Positions 28,207 through 37,573 of a DNA stretch of 64,000 nt are shown here, in pieces. Origin of the DNA: Tumebacillus sp. BK434 (lineage in GTDB: Bacteria > Bacillota > Bacilli > Tumebacillales > Tumebacillaceae); assembly GCF_004340785.1 (NCBI RefSeq), contig NZ_SLXS01000002.1, positions 310,001 to 374,000 on the forward strand, given 5' to 3'. The position numbers and the translations under genes were made by a program. The notes beneath the pieces were generated by a model. It did not search any database. It was not told the DNA's origin and saw only the letters and a program-made list of their open reading frames with translations. Position 1 is the first letter of the stretch. Each line of letters starts with the position of its first letter.

Positions 28207-29481
28207 GTGAATGTGATGGTGAAACCAAGTAGACAAGTTGTTTTTCAAGTGTGGAAACAGTATCCGGCTTTTGCAAGGTTCCAATATTCAAATATCCTGA
28301 CGGGTTTCACAAGTTGGGGTGCATTTTTGGCGATGCTTGTCCTGCTCAATGAGATTACGGACAACGGCTTTGAATTTGGATTGTTGTGGGCCGTGAGCGG
28401 CATTGTGCCGATGATCTTCAACTTTTTTTCCGGTGTTTGGATCGATCGGATCGATGTCAAAAAAAGCATGGTCATCGTTGAGATCTTGCATGCGGTTGCG
28501 TACTTCGGGTTTGTGTTCGTCCCGATGTTGGATGGGTACAAAGCGTGGGCGCTGTTTCTGTTGCTCCGCTTTTTCACTGGCGTATTGCAGCAGTTTAACG
28601 CTACGGCTCGCCAGACAGTGATTCCTGACATTATCAAAAAAGAGGACCTCACCGTTGCCAACTCTTTAAATTACACGATCACCAGCGCGATTCGATTGTC
28701 AGGCGCTTCTTTGGGCGGCATCTTGTTAACGGTAACCGGCATGAATGCGCTTTGGGTTGTTAACGGGGCTGCCTTTTTCGTTTCCGCTTGGTTGTTATAC
28801 AGCGCAAGCAAGAATTTTGAAACGGAACGCAAAGTGAGCTTGAAGAAAAACTTTGGCGAAGATTTTAAAGCCGGATTACAGTTGTCCCAAAAAAATGTGT
28901 GGGTGCGAATGGTGCTTACGGCGGGGGTCACATGCGGTGTGATGATCGGGTCGTTTAACCTGATGCTGCAGCAGTATGTTTCTGAGATCTATCGTGTGGA
29001 CCATTACGGACTCAGCGTCTTGTACGTCGTGGAAGGTATCGTCTCTGTACTCATCGGATATTGGTTGGCGAACAGCAAATTTATGTTTAAAAAACGTGTG
29101 ACCAGCGGTTATGTATACGCGCTTTGGGGACTGACTTGGGTGTTGTTCGGCTTCTCGCAAAATCTTTGGATCGGTGCTCTGTGTTTGGCGCTATATGGAC
29201 TGGTAGGAGCTTTTAATGTTCCGTATGAGCGGCTGACGATGCAGACAGAGGTGCCTGCAGAATTTAGAGGACGAGTTTTTGGATTATGGGGATCACTGAC
29301 TACCCTTTCGATCCAAATTGGTGCATTTCTCACCGGGGTCATTATGACAGAGCTGGGAACAACGTACGTGCCAGTCGTCATCGGCTTGCTGGAGGTGGCT
29401 TTCGGGCTCTACTTTGTAGCAACTGTGCGTAGAAATGAAAGACAGGGACCGATTCAGATTGAACAAGTATATAAGACATGA
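28207..29481 (+). CDS. MFS exporter of the TOMM cluster
   Basis: 424 residues from GTG 28207 (ATG 28213 also possible), twelve transmembrane helices. The signature GVWIDRIDVKKSMVIVEI corresponds to the loop 2-3 motif of MFS pumps of the macrolide-efflux/EntS-like type. It lies 6 bases after the dehydrogenase, so it is most likely the exporter and self-protection pump for the modified peptide. Confidence 0.9.
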   Translation: MNVMVKPSRQVVFQVWKQYPAFARFQYSNILTGFTSWGAFLAMLVLLNEITDNGFEFGLLWAVSGIVPMIFNFFSGVWIDRIDVKKSMVIVEILHAVAYFGFVFVPMLDGYKAWALFLLLRFFTGVLQQFNATARQTVIPDIIKKEDLTVANSLNYTITSAIRLSGASLGGILLTVTGMNALWVVNGAAFFVSAWLLYSASKNFETERKVSLKKNFGEDFKAGLQLSQKNVWVRMVLTAGVTCGVMIGSFNLMLQQYVSEIYRVDHYGLSVLYVVEGIVSVLIGYWLANSKFMFKKRVTSGYVYALWGLTWVLFGFSQNLWIGALCLALYGLVGAFNVPYERLTMQTEVPAEFRGRVFGLWGSLTTLSIQIGAFLTGVIMTELGTTYVPVVIGLLEVAFGLYFVATVRRNERQGPIQIEQVYKT

Positions 29482-29613
29482 AAAATCAGTTCGCATCGGA
29501 TGTAGCTCGGACTCCATGAACTTTGATTGGACCGTACTACCACTGCACGAAAAAATGTGTCGTGTCGAATACGACGCTACTATAGCAATACCGTCCAGTC
29601 GCCCCTATCGGAG

Positions 29614-29650
29614 CCGCTCTATTTCCCTGTGGAGAAATAGAGCGGTTTTT
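29614..29650 (+). terminator. Terminator of the TOMM operon
   Basis: CCGCTCTATTTC / GAAATAGAGCGG perfect 12-bp stem followed by TTTTT. The rest of 29482-29822 has no gene. A TATAAT at 29744-29749 is the likely -10 box of the NRPS gene. Confidence 0.88.
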
Positions 29651-29822
29651 CTGTTACAGCGGAGGCGCAATGTTTGAAACGAAAAATCCAAGTTTAGGAA
29701 AAGGAAACAGGAGCTAACTGTCAAACTTTTAAATACAACGCTTTATAATGAAATAATTCGACAGATGATAAAACCGGAACAAATAAAATATCGTTTCGAA
29801 AGCACTGCGCGGGAGGTAAACA

Positions 29823-32800
29823 ATGAACCATTTGGAGAAGGAACTGACCATTCAGCGAAAGGAGCATCGCGATACCGGCACGCTGTCATCGATCCAGCAT
29901 CGCATGTGGTTTATCGACCAATTGCAGCCGGGGCATCCGATGTACAACACGTTTCGGGCGATGCGGTTGCAGGGGGAGTTGGATCTGGCGGCGCTTACGC
30001 GGAGCTTGGAGGTGATCGTCGAACGTCACGAGATGTTGCGCGCTGCATATCGTTCGGATGACGGGGTGCCGGTGCAGGTGATCGCTTCCGAACTGCAGCC
30101 GCAACTGGCGATCCTCGATCTGAGCGCTGTGGCGGAAGCGGAGCGCGAGGCGCAGCTGGAACGGATGGTGACCGAGGTCGCACGCCGGCCGTTCGATCTG
30201 CGCGAAGGCCCGGTGTTTACGTTTACGCTGTTCAAGTTGGCAGAACGGGAACATGTGCTGGTGTTCATCATCCATCACATCATCTTCGACGGCTGGTCGT
30301 TGGGCGTGTTTTGCAAGGAGCTGTGCGCCCTTTATTCCGCGTTTGCAACCGGGCAGGAGCCGCAACTCGCTGAGCTGCCGATTCAATATCCCGATTATGC
30401 GGTGTGGCACAACCAGTTTATGGAGAGTGCTGTCGTGGCGGCACAGCTTGATTTTTGGAAACAGCATCTCGAGGGAGCTCCGCCGTTCCTGAAATTGCCG
30501 ACCGACCGTCCGCGCCCGGCGGTGCAGACGTTTGACGGGGTGCGCTATTCGCATGTATTGCCGCCCGCGTTGGTGGAACAGTTGAAGTCGTTGCGTCAAG
30601 AGGCGGGCGTGACGATGAATACGGCGCTGCTCGCAGCGTACAATGTGCTGCTATACCGCTATTCCGGTCAGCAGGACATCGTGGTCGGCTCACCGGTGGC
30701 GGGGCGCAACCAAGAGGAAACGCATGGCTTGATCGGCTGTTTTGTAAACACTGTGGCGCTGCGGACGCAATTGTCGGGCGAGATGTCGTTCCGTGACTTG
30801 CTGTCTCATGTCGATCAAAGTGCTCGCGCTTCCTATGCGAACGGAGAGTTGCCGTTTGATAAATTGGTGGAGGAACTGCAGCAGGAGCGCGACCCCAGCT
30901 ACTCGCCGGTGTTTCAGGTGATGTTCCTCTCGGAGCGCGATTTTACAAAGGGACGGGAGATGCCAGGTCTCAGCCTGACCCAGTATGTGATCGACAACAA
31001 GACGGCGAAGACCGACCTGACGCTCTGGATCTCCCAAGAGGATCGCGGATTGGTGGCCAAGTTTGAGTACAACACAGATCTGTTCGACGAACTGACGATT
31101 GTGCGGATGGCTCAGCATTTTGAACAGCTGCTGGAGGCTGCAGTCGCCGATCCGGAGCGGTCGATTGCCACGCTGCCCTTGTTAAGCGAAGCGGAGCAGC
31201 GGCAGGTGGTGTATGAGTGGAATGAGACGGCGACCGAGGTCCCACCCGTTTGTTTGCACCACTTGTTTGAGGCGCAGGCGGCACGAACGCCTCACCATGT
31301 GGCGGCGATCTACGGCGAGGAGACGATGACCTATGCGCAGTTGGAGGCACGGGCGAACCAACTGGCACACCAGCTGCGTGCGCTTGGGGTCGCCCCGGAC
31401 GTGCCGGTGGGTCTGTGCTTGGAGCGCTCGCTCGACATGGTGGTGGCGCTGATCGGGATTCTCAAAGCGGGCGGCGCGTATTTGCCGCTGGATACGGATG
31501 CGCCGACAGCCCGGATGCGCCAAGTGCTGGAAGATGCGCAAGCTCCCGTCTGTGTCGCGCACAGCAGCCTGATGGCGAGATTGCCGGAAGGGGTCGTCTC
31601 GTATGTGCTGATGGACCGCGATGCGCATCTGCTCGCGGAGCGGCCGACGACGGCGCCGGTCGTGGCGGTGACGCCTGACCATCTGGTGTCGATCTACTAC
31701 ACATCCGGCTCGACCGGCAAGCCTAAAGGGGTGTCGAGCACGCATCAGGGCTGGGTGAACCGCATGATCTGGATGCAGCGCGCCTATCAGCTGGAAGCGC
31801 AGGAGACGGTGCTGCAGAAGACCACGCTGACGTTCGACGATGCGGCGTGCGAGTTTTATTGGCCGCTGATGGTGGGGGCGCGCATCGCGCTGCTGGAACC
31901 GGGATTGCACAAAGACCCGCGGGCGATTCTCGATGCGGCGATTCGCTACCAAGCCGCTTTTCTTACGTTTGTGCCGAGCATGCTGGCGCTGTTCGTCGAT
32001 GCGGTGACGCCGGAGGACCGCGAGAGGTTGCAGTGCCTGCGGCATGTCGGGTCGAGCGGCGAAGCGCTGCGTTCGGACCTGGTGCGCAGTTTCCAAGAGC
32101 GGATCGGCTGCAGCCTGCATAACACGTGGGGCGCGACCGAGGTGTCGATCGACTCGACGATTCATACTTGTACGGAAGCAGATGCGTTCGAAGCGGAGAT
32201 CGTCTCGGTGGGACGGCCGATCGACAACAACCGCTGCTATGTGCTGGACGAGCATCTGCAGCCGGTGCCGCTCGGCGTGGCCGGGGATCTCTATCTGGCC
32301 GGCATCGGATTGGCGCGCGATTATCTGAACGATCCGGAGCGCACGCGGGAAGCTTTTCTGCCCGACCCGTTTTTCCCGGGGGAGCGGATGTATAAGACCG
32401 GGGATCGCGGTTATTTGCGCAAGGACGGCTGCATCATGTTCCTCGGACGCCGCGATGATCAGGTCAAGGTGCGGGGACAGCGGGTGGAGCTGGCCGAGAT
32501 CGAAGCGGTGCTGGCGACCCATCCGTCCTTGCAGATCTGTGCTGTGGTCGCGTTTAAACGTCAGGACGGCTATCGTCTCGCCGCTTATTACGTGCTGCGC
32601 GACGCCGAGCAGACGACCGCCGAAGCGCTGCGTGCCTATCTGGCTGAGCGTTTGCCCGACTACATGGTGCCGTGGCGCTTCCTCCTGCTGGAGCAGATGC
32701 CGACGACGATCAGCGGCAAGATCGACCGCAAGCAATTGCCAGACCCGGGCGATGACCGTCCGGACTTGCAAACCGACTTTATCGAGCCGTCCACAGCTGT

Positions 32801-34454
32801 GGAGCAGCAGATCGCCGCGGTCTGGCAGGAGATCTTGGGTGTGGACAGGGTCGGTCTGGCCGACAGTTTCTTTCATCTCGGCGGACATTCGCTCCATGCG
32901 ACGCGCATCATCTCGCGGATCAACCGCGAGTTTCAAACGCGGCTGCCTTTGCGTGTTTTCTTCGAGGAGCCGACGATCGGCGGGCTGGCCCGGCGCGTCG
33001 AGCAGGAGCAGAGCAGCGCGGGCAGCCGCAACGAGCAGGGCATCCCGCGCCTGCCGCGGCAAGCGGCGTATGAGCTGTCCAACGCTCAGCAGCGGTTGTG
33101 GTTCCAGTATCAATATGACGCGGAACATGCGTATGGCTTTACACTGCCGTACTTGATCGAAGGACCGCTTTGCCGCCAATCGTTCGCCGCAGCGTTTGCC
33201 GCGGTGGTGGCGCGGCATGGCGTGATGCGCACAACCTATGAAGAGCGTGACGGCATCCCTTATCAGATCGTGCAGGACGATATGGCGATCCCTTGCCAGT
33301 TCCACGATCTGACCGGGCGCAGCGAACAGGAGCAGTGGGCGGCACTGGCAGAGTTTGCAGCGGCCGATACGCTGACTCCGTATGACCTGAGCGCGGGGCC
33401 GCTGTTCCGCATGAACCTGTTCGCGCTCGCGGAGCAGCAGCACATGATGGTGCTCAGCGTCTATCAGATCGCCTATGACGGGTGGACGGCCGGCGTGTTC
33501 ATGAAGGACTTGCGCACCTATTATGAGGCGTTGGCGAAAGGGGCGGATCTGCCGCAACTGCCGCCGGCGCTGCAATATGTCGAGTACGCCGACTGGCAGA
33601 ACAAACGCCTGGCTTCCGGTGAGCTCGATGTGCAAAAAGCGTACTGGCTGCAGCAGCTCGCAGGCGACGTCGCGGCACCGCCGCTGCCGTATGATTTCGC
33701 GACACCGCCTGCTGAACACGATGCCAGCAGCTATGTGCACCTGCAACTCGATGCGGCGCTGACCGAACGTCTGAAGGAACTGTCGCGCGCACAGGGCAAC
33801 ACGTTGTATTTGACGGTGATGACCGGGTTGAAGATGTGGATGGCCATGGTGTCCGGCGCGACGGACATCACGCTCTGCGCCCCTTTGTCGGCGCGCACGC
33901 ATCCTGATCTCGACGGGCTGATGGGGCTGTTGGTCAACCCGGTGGTGATGCGCACCGATCTGACCGACAATCCGAGTTTTGCGCAGGCGTTGGAACGCGT
34001 GACGCAGTCGGCGCTGGGCGCTTATGCGAATCAGGATTATCCGTTTGATTTTGTGCTCAATGAGCTGCGAGCCCTGCGCGGCAGCAATGTCACGCCGTAC
34101 TCGGTGGTCTTCGTCGGGCAGAACGCACACAGCGGGGTCTGGGAACTGGACGAAAAAGTCTGTGTGCGCGTGTATCCGCTGGAGAAATTGCTGGCCGATC
34201 AACAGGATCTGTTTGCCGGCGTGGGCGAGGACCCGACCGTGCAGTTCGATCTGCACATGGAGATGATCGAGCGCGACGGGGTGTTGACCTTCAGCACGCA
34301 GTATCATCCGCTGCGCTTCCGGGCGGAGACGGTGGAACAGTTCTTGCAGCAGCTGCAGCATGTGTTGAGCCAGATGGCGGCCGACCCGCATCTGCGCTTG
34401 TCGCAAGTGCAATTGTTCGAGTCGGAGGAGATCGATCTCGATGATCTCTTCTAG
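29823..34454 (+). CDS. Single-module nonribosomal peptide synthetase, C-A-T-C*
   Basis: 1543 residues behind GGGAGG. C domain 1 (about 20-440) has the active HHIIFDGWS motif near 151. The A domain (about 470-970) has YYTSGSTGKPKG and ends at SGKIDRK. My estimate of its specificity positions is D-D-C-T-G-S-T-I-D-K, which I cannot assign. The T domain has LGGHSLHA with phosphopantetheine Ser1023. C domain 2 (about 1075-1540) has YQIAYDGWT in place of HHxxxDG, so both histidines are gone and it is probably not a condensation catalyst. There is no thioesterase or epimerase. With the N-terminal C domain it must receive an acyl or peptidyl donor from elsewhere. No other NRPS gene lies in the window. 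A terminator follows directly. Confidence 0.95.
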   Translation: MNHLEKELTIQRKEHRDTGTLSSIQHRMWFIDQLQPGHPMYNTFRAMRLQGELDLAALTRSLEVIVERHEMLRAAYRSDDGVPVQVIASELQPQLAILDLSAVAEAEREAQLERMVTEVARRPFDLREGPVFTFTLFKLAEREHVLVFIIHHIIFDGWSLGVFCKELCALYSAFATGQEPQLAELPIQYPDYAVWHNQFMESAVVAAQLDFWKQHLEGAPPFLKLPTDRPRPAVQTFDGVRYSHVLPPALVEQLKSLRQEAGVTMNTALLAAYNVLLYRYSGQQDIVVGSPVAGRNQEETHGLIGCFVNTVALRTQLSGEMSFRDLLSHVDQSARASYANGELPFDKLVEELQQERDPSYSPVFQVMFLSERDFTKGREMPGLSLTQYVIDNKTAKTDLTLWISQEDRGLVAKFEYNTDLFDELTIVRMAQHFEQLLEAAVADPERSIATLPLLSEAEQRQVVYEWNETATEVPPVCLHHLFEAQAARTPHHVAAIYGEETMTYAQLEARANQLAHQLRALGVAPDVPVGLCLERSLDMVVALIGILKAGGAYLPLDTDAPTARMRQVLEDAQAPVCVAHSSLMARLPEGVVSYVLMDRDAHLLAERPTTAPVVAVTPDHLVSIYYTSGSTGKPKGVSSTHQGWVNRMIWMQRAYQLEAQETVLQKTTLTFDDAACEFYWPLMVGARIALLEPGLHKDPRAILDAAIRYQAAFLTFVPSMLALFVDAVTPEDRERLQCLRHVGSSGEALRSDLVRSFQERIGCSLHNTWGATEVSIDSTIHTCTEADAFEAEIVSVGRPIDNNRCYVLDEHLQPVPLGVAGDLYLAGIGLARDYLNDPERTREAFLPDPFFPGERMYKTGDRGYLRKDGCIMFLGRRDDQVKVRGQRVELAEIEAVLATHPSLQICAVVAFKRQDGYRLAAYYVLRDAEQTTAEALRAYLAERLPDYMVPWRFLLLEQMPTTISGKIDRKQLPDPGDDRPDLQTDFIEPSTAVEQQIAAVWQEILGVDRVGLADSFFHLGGHSLHATRIISRINREFQTRLPLRVFFEEPTIGGLARRVEQEQSSAGSRNEQGIPRLPRQAAYELSNAQQRLWFQYQYDAEHAYGFTLPYLIEGPLCRQSFAAAFAAVVARHGVMRTTYEERDGIPYQIVQDDMAIPCQFHDLTGRSEQEQWAALAEFAAADTLTPYDLSAGPLFRMNLFALAEQQHMMVLSVYQIAYDGWTAGVFMKDLRTYYEALAKGADLPQLPPALQYVEYADWQNKRLASGELDVQKAYWLQQLAGDVAAPPLPYDFATPPAEHDASSYVHLQLDAALTERLKELSRAQGNTLYLTVMTGLKMWMAMVSGATDITLCAPLSARTHPDLDGLMGLLVNPVVMRTDLTDNPSFAQALERVTQSALGAYANQDYPFDFVLNELRALRGSNVTPYSVVFVGQNAHSGVWELDEKVCVRVYPLEKLLADQQDLFAGVGEDPTVQFDLHMEMIERDGVLTFSTQYHPLRFRAETVEQFLQQLQHVLSQMAADPHLRLSQVQLFESEEIDLDDLF

Positions 34455-34475
34455 TTGGTTGCATGTTTGATCGCA

Positions 34476-34513
34476 AAAAAAAGCGGAACCTCTTGAACGA
34501 GGTTCCGTTTTCT
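34476..34513. terminator. Terminator between NRPS and SGNH hydrolase genes
   Basis: CGGAACCTC / GAGGTTCCG stem with A-run before and TTTT after, so it works on both strands for these convergent genes. Confidence 0.88.
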
Positions 34514-34551
34514 GTTGCTTGAAATTGTTGTGGGGAGCAGACGTGTGAAAC

Positions 34552-35598
34552 TTACTTTTTGATCACCCCGGACATCACTTTCGCATATTCTTCGGCCAAG
34601 AAACGGTAGCCCGCGTCATTCGGGTGAACGCCGTCATTCGAGAGATATTGATCGTAATTGCCTTCGTTCCATTTGCCTGCCAGATCGATGAACGTGCAAT
34701 TCGAGACGCTGGCACAGGCGTTTTTGATCGCGGCATTGTAGGTGAGCTCCGATTCTTTGGACAAGGAGGGGACGGAGACCATTCCGCTGGCGAAAACGGA
34801 AGTCGCGGGCAGGGCATCTTGAATCGTTTTCAAATATGTGACGTAATCTGCCTGAAATTGTTCGGGAGTCATCCCCCGAGCGTTAAACCCGTAGACGGAA
34901 AGCACATAGTCGGGCTTGAGCTGGATGATATCTGTCTGCACCCGGTCCAATCCGCTGTTCTTTGCGCTGGCCGGGACGGACACGTCGACATCCGTTCGGC
35001 CGATGCCCTGGTTGATGCTTTCCACGCCGAGGATGTCGCCCAAGACGGGGGTGATCGAGGTCAAGCCCCGATTGCTGGAGCCGGTGCCGTCGATGTAGCT
35101 GTGGCCGATGACGACCAGCTTCTTTTGGTTGTGCTCAGGCTGTCTGACTTTGGCGTCTTGGCTGATGTAGAGCCCGTCGATTTCACTGTGGGCGGAGAAG
35201 ACAACTTCGATCTTGTGCCAGCCGGTGCTGCCGCTGTAGATCGGGATTTCCTGCGTCTTTGCGCTCATCAATTGTTCGACTGCCGGCTTGCCGTCGACCA
35301 AGATGGTGACGGTGCCTCCGATGGGACGCTGTTTGAGGATGGCGAAGGGACTGTCCGTTTCGATGGAGGCGCGTCTGCCGAACTGCGGGCGGTCGGTGCT
35401 GTTCATCCAGCCCTTCATCACGTCGCCCCATTCCGGCTCGTTGACTTGCTTCCAAGGGCCATGCGTATAGAGCCACTCGGGGCTGGTCGGTGCGATCAGC
35501 TTCTTCTCCTCTGCAGCAGACTTGGAGCCGGTTTGGCATCCGGTAAGAAGGGTGGCGACCATGCATAAGATGCCGACAGCATACAGCCATTTTTTCAT
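34552..35598 (-). CDS. SGNH/GDSL-type hydrolase lipoprotein
   Basis: About 348 residues from ATG 35598 (GAGAGGTG site). A signal peptide ends in the lipobox LLTGC, so it is anchored outside the membrane. Beta-sandwich-like residues ~60-160 precede a hydrolase domain with IGHSYIDGTG (Ser nucleophile block, here HSY instead of GDS) and DGVHPNDAGY, the C-terminal Asp-x-x-His block. The family includes esterases and acetylhydrolases of cell-wall or surface glycans. Substrate unknown. Confidence 0.82.
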   Translation of the reverse strand: MKKWLYAVGILCMVATLLTGCQTGSKSAAEEKKLIAPTSPEWLYTHGPWKQVNEPEWGDVMKGWMNSTDRPQFGRRASIETDSPFAILKQRPIGGTVTILVDGKPAVEQLMSAKTQEIPIYSGSTGWHKIEVVFSAHSEIDGLYISQDAKVRQPEHNQKKLVVIGHSYIDGTGSSNRGLTSITPVLGDILGVESINQGIGRTDVDVSVPASAKNSGLDRVQTDIIQLKPDYVLSVYGFNARGMTPEQFQADYVTYLKTIQDALPATSVFASGMVSVPSLSKESELTYNAAIKNACASVSNCTFIDLAGKWNEGNYDQYLSNDGVHPNDAGYRFLAEEYAKVMSGVIKK

Positions 35599-35708
35599 TT
35601 CCATCACCTCTCGTGTGTGATTCTTATGTGATCACAGTGTAACAACGGGGAGGGAAACGATCCTGTCTTTTCATGCTTTGTTGTAAAATGGGTGTGAGGT
35701 GATGCGGC

Positions 35709-36569
35709 TTGGAGTGGCAGAAACGGTTAGAGGAAGCGCTGGAGTTTATCGAAAGCAATCTGGAAGCATCGCTGCCTGTGGAGACGATCGCGAAGGCGGT
35801 GTATTCGTCGCCCTTTCATTTTCAGCGGATGTTTCATATGTGGTCGGGGATCACGCTGGGCGAATATGTGCGGAAGCGCAAGTTGACGTTAGCCGCGCAA
35901 GAGCTGGCCGTCTCCTCGACGAAAGTGGTCGATGTCGCGCTTAAATATGGCTACGATACCCCGGAGTCATTCTGTAAAGCGTTCCGAAAGCTCCACGGTG
36001 TCTCCCCGTCGGCAGCTCGCAAACCGGGTGTGTCGATCAAAGCCTTCCCCCGCGTTTCGTTCGAGCCGCACACGCCGGGCGACGCGGAAGTGGAGTATCA
36101 CATCGTGGAAAAAGAAGCGTTCACCGTCGTCGGAAGGTCGGCAGAGCTCGTATGCGGCGCTGAAGGGCGCACCAGGCCATGGTTCTGGGGGGAAAGCCGG
36201 AAGGACGGCACGTTTGACAAGTTGAGTTCGCTCTCCGCGGAGACGCCTTTGCTTGGGCTGACCATGAGTTTTGAGGAAGAGTTCACCTACATGATCGCTA
36301 GGGAAGCGAACGCCGCTTCCGTGGTGTTGGCACAGGGGTGGTCAGTCCAAACGATTCCGGCAGCCACTTGGGCGATCTTCCCTTTGGCGGGACCGCTGCC
36401 GGGGGTGATGCAGAGCGGATTGCGCAACATTTACAAGGTGTGGTTTCCCGCGACCGAATTTGAGCACGCAGGTTTGCCGGAGCTAGAAGTGTATTTGCCG
36501 GGCGATGCACAGGCGGAAGATTATCGCTGCGAGGCTTGGATTCCGATCGTGAAAAAAACGAACATCTGA
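35709..36569 (+). CDS. AraC-family regulator with GyrI-like ligand domain
   Basis: 286 residues from a TTG start behind GAGGTG. The N-terminal ~105 residues are two helix-turn-helices (LPVETIAKAVYSSPFHFQRMF and VVDVALKYGYDTPESFCKAFRKLHGVSP). The C-terminal half, starting VEYHIVEKEAFTVVG, is a GyrI/SOUL-like effector domain as in Rob/BmrR-type regulators that sense hydrophobic drugs. It could regulate nearby pumps. It is divergent from the lipoprotein gene. Confidence 0.92.
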   Translation: MEWQKRLEEALEFIESNLEASLPVETIAKAVYSSPFHFQRMFHMWSGITLGEYVRKRKLTLAAQELAVSSTKVVDVALKYGYDTPESFCKAFRKLHGVSPSAARKPGVSIKAFPRVSFEPHTPGDAEVEYHIVEKEAFTVVGRSAELVCGAEGRTRPWFWGESRKDGTFDKLSSLSAETPLLGLTMSFEEEFTYMIAREANAASVVLAQGWSVQTIPAATWAIFPLAGPLPGVMQSGLRNIYKVWFPATEFEHAGLPELEVYLPGDAQAEDYRCEAWIPIVKKTNI

Positions 36570-36608
36570 AAAAGCCAACTTCCTCCGCTGGGGGAAAGTT
36601 GGCTTTTT
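36569..36608. terminator. Bidirectional terminator (araC-type gene / lanthipeptide precursor)
   Basis: AAAAAGCCAACTT / AAGTTGGCTTTTT stem, with A/T-runs on both sides. It ends both convergent transcripts. Confidence 0.9.
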
Positions 36609-36630
36609 GTGTTGTGTGTGGAAGCAGCGG

Positions 36631-36756
36631 TTAGTTGCACTCTCCGCATACGGTCAGCTTCAGCGTGCAGGTTTGGGTCAAGAGCTGCAGGGAGTTCGCT
36701 TCCTGCGTGGATGCTGCGTTGACTTGGACGTCGAGATCGAAGAAATCTTTCGCCAT
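36631..36756 (-). CDS. Class I lanthipeptide-type precursor peptide 1
   Basis: 41 residues: a leader with KDFFDLDVQV, matching the F-N/D-L-D-V box of nisin/epidermin-family leaders recognised by LanB dehydratases. The C-terminal core TQTCTLKLTVCGECN has Thr27, 29, 31 and 35 and Cys30, 37 and 40, giving possible (methyl)lanthionine rings. Ribosome binding site GAGAGGGGG. It has its own consensus promoter and terminator. No LanB, LanC, LanT or protease gene is nearby, so it is an orphan here; it shares the FDLDVQV leader motif with the precursor at 53061-53261. Modification is inference. Confidence 0.75.
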   Translation of the reverse strand: MAKDFFDLDVQVNAASTQEANSLQLLTQTCTLKLTVCGECN

Positions 36757-36782
36757 TTTGAATGCCCCCTCTCTTTTTATTT

Positions 36783-36811
36783 ATTATATAAATAATATTT
36801 TCAATTGTCAA
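36783..36811 (-). promoter_or_regulatory. Consensus SigA promoter of precursor 1
   Basis: On the minus strand TTGACA (36811-36806), a 17-base spacer, and TATAAT (36788-36783): an exact consensus. The start codon is 27 bases downstream of the -10 box. Confidence 0.85.
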
Positions 36812-36929
36812 TTTCGGAATGTCATCAAATGCTCATATCTCTTCCCAAAATGCATAATTGCACAAAGGGTAACGAAGTGATACTGTAGATCGAGTAAGAG
36901 GAACTTCGCAACCAAGCAACGAGAGGCGG

Positions 36930-37553
36930 ATGCGTGGAACGATGAACAAGAACAGCTTGCGAATCATAAAACGGGAGGCGACGGCCCAGGCGTTGGCGAA
37001 TGCGGCGTTTGAGCTGGCGCTGGAGCGGGGCTTGGACGGCTTTGTTGTCGAGGATGTGGTGCAGCGCGCCGGGTACTCGCGCAGAACGTTTGCGAACCAC
37101 TATTCTTGTAAAGAGGAAGCGGTGGTCATGGCGGTGGAGACCACGCATGACGACGAGGAAGTGCGGGTATTGCTCGACGAACTGCCGGATAGCGCCTCGC
37201 CGCTGGAAGTGTTGCACCATTTGATGAAGATGCGGCTCACGGCGGAGTATCTGCGGAAATTGCGCGTGCTGGTGACGCTTTCCAAAGAATACCCGACGCT
37301 GGAACCGTATATTCTCAGCGTCTTTCACCGGTTGCAGCGGTTGGCGCAGCAAGCGTTGAGCGACTTGTTTCGCGGGCGTTATCCCGAAGAGTACACCCAT
37401 TTGCTGGCCGGGGCGGTCTGCGGAGCTTTCTTTCCGCTGCTCGACAGCCTTGAGGTACGGCTGCCCGGTCAATCGTTGGCAGAAGCGCCGGAAGCGATGG
37501 CGTTTGATCAATATGTCGATACTGTGTTCAGGCATTTGCAAAACGGATTTTAG
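36930..37553 (+). CDS. TetR-family regulator
   Basis: 207 residues (an ATG at 36942 is an alternative start). The N-terminal helix-turn-helix is GLDGFVVEDVVQRAGYSRRTFANHYSCKEE, typical TetR. The C-terminal domain is the ligand and dimer part. It lies 20 bases before the MMPL pump gene, so it is likely an autoregulated local repressor of that pump. Confidence 0.92.
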   Translation: MRGTMNKNSLRIIKREATAQALANAAFELALERGLDGFVVEDVVQRAGYSRRTFANHYSCKEEAVVMAVETTHDDEEVRVLLDELPDSASPLEVLHHLMKMRLTAEYLRKLRVLVTLSKEYPTLEPYILSVFHRLQRLAQQALSDLFRGRYPEEYTHLLAGAVCGAFFPLLDSLEVRLPGQSLAEAPEAMAFDQYVDTVFRHLQNGF

Positions 37554-37573
37554 TAAAGGAGAATCACCTAGAC

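Noticed and set aside
31182..34412. Open frame of over 1000 codons on the minus strand across the NRPS gene
   Set aside because: It is antisense to clear C-A-T-C coding sequence in GC-rich DNA; its His/Arg/Gln-rich composition is typical of a shadow frame.
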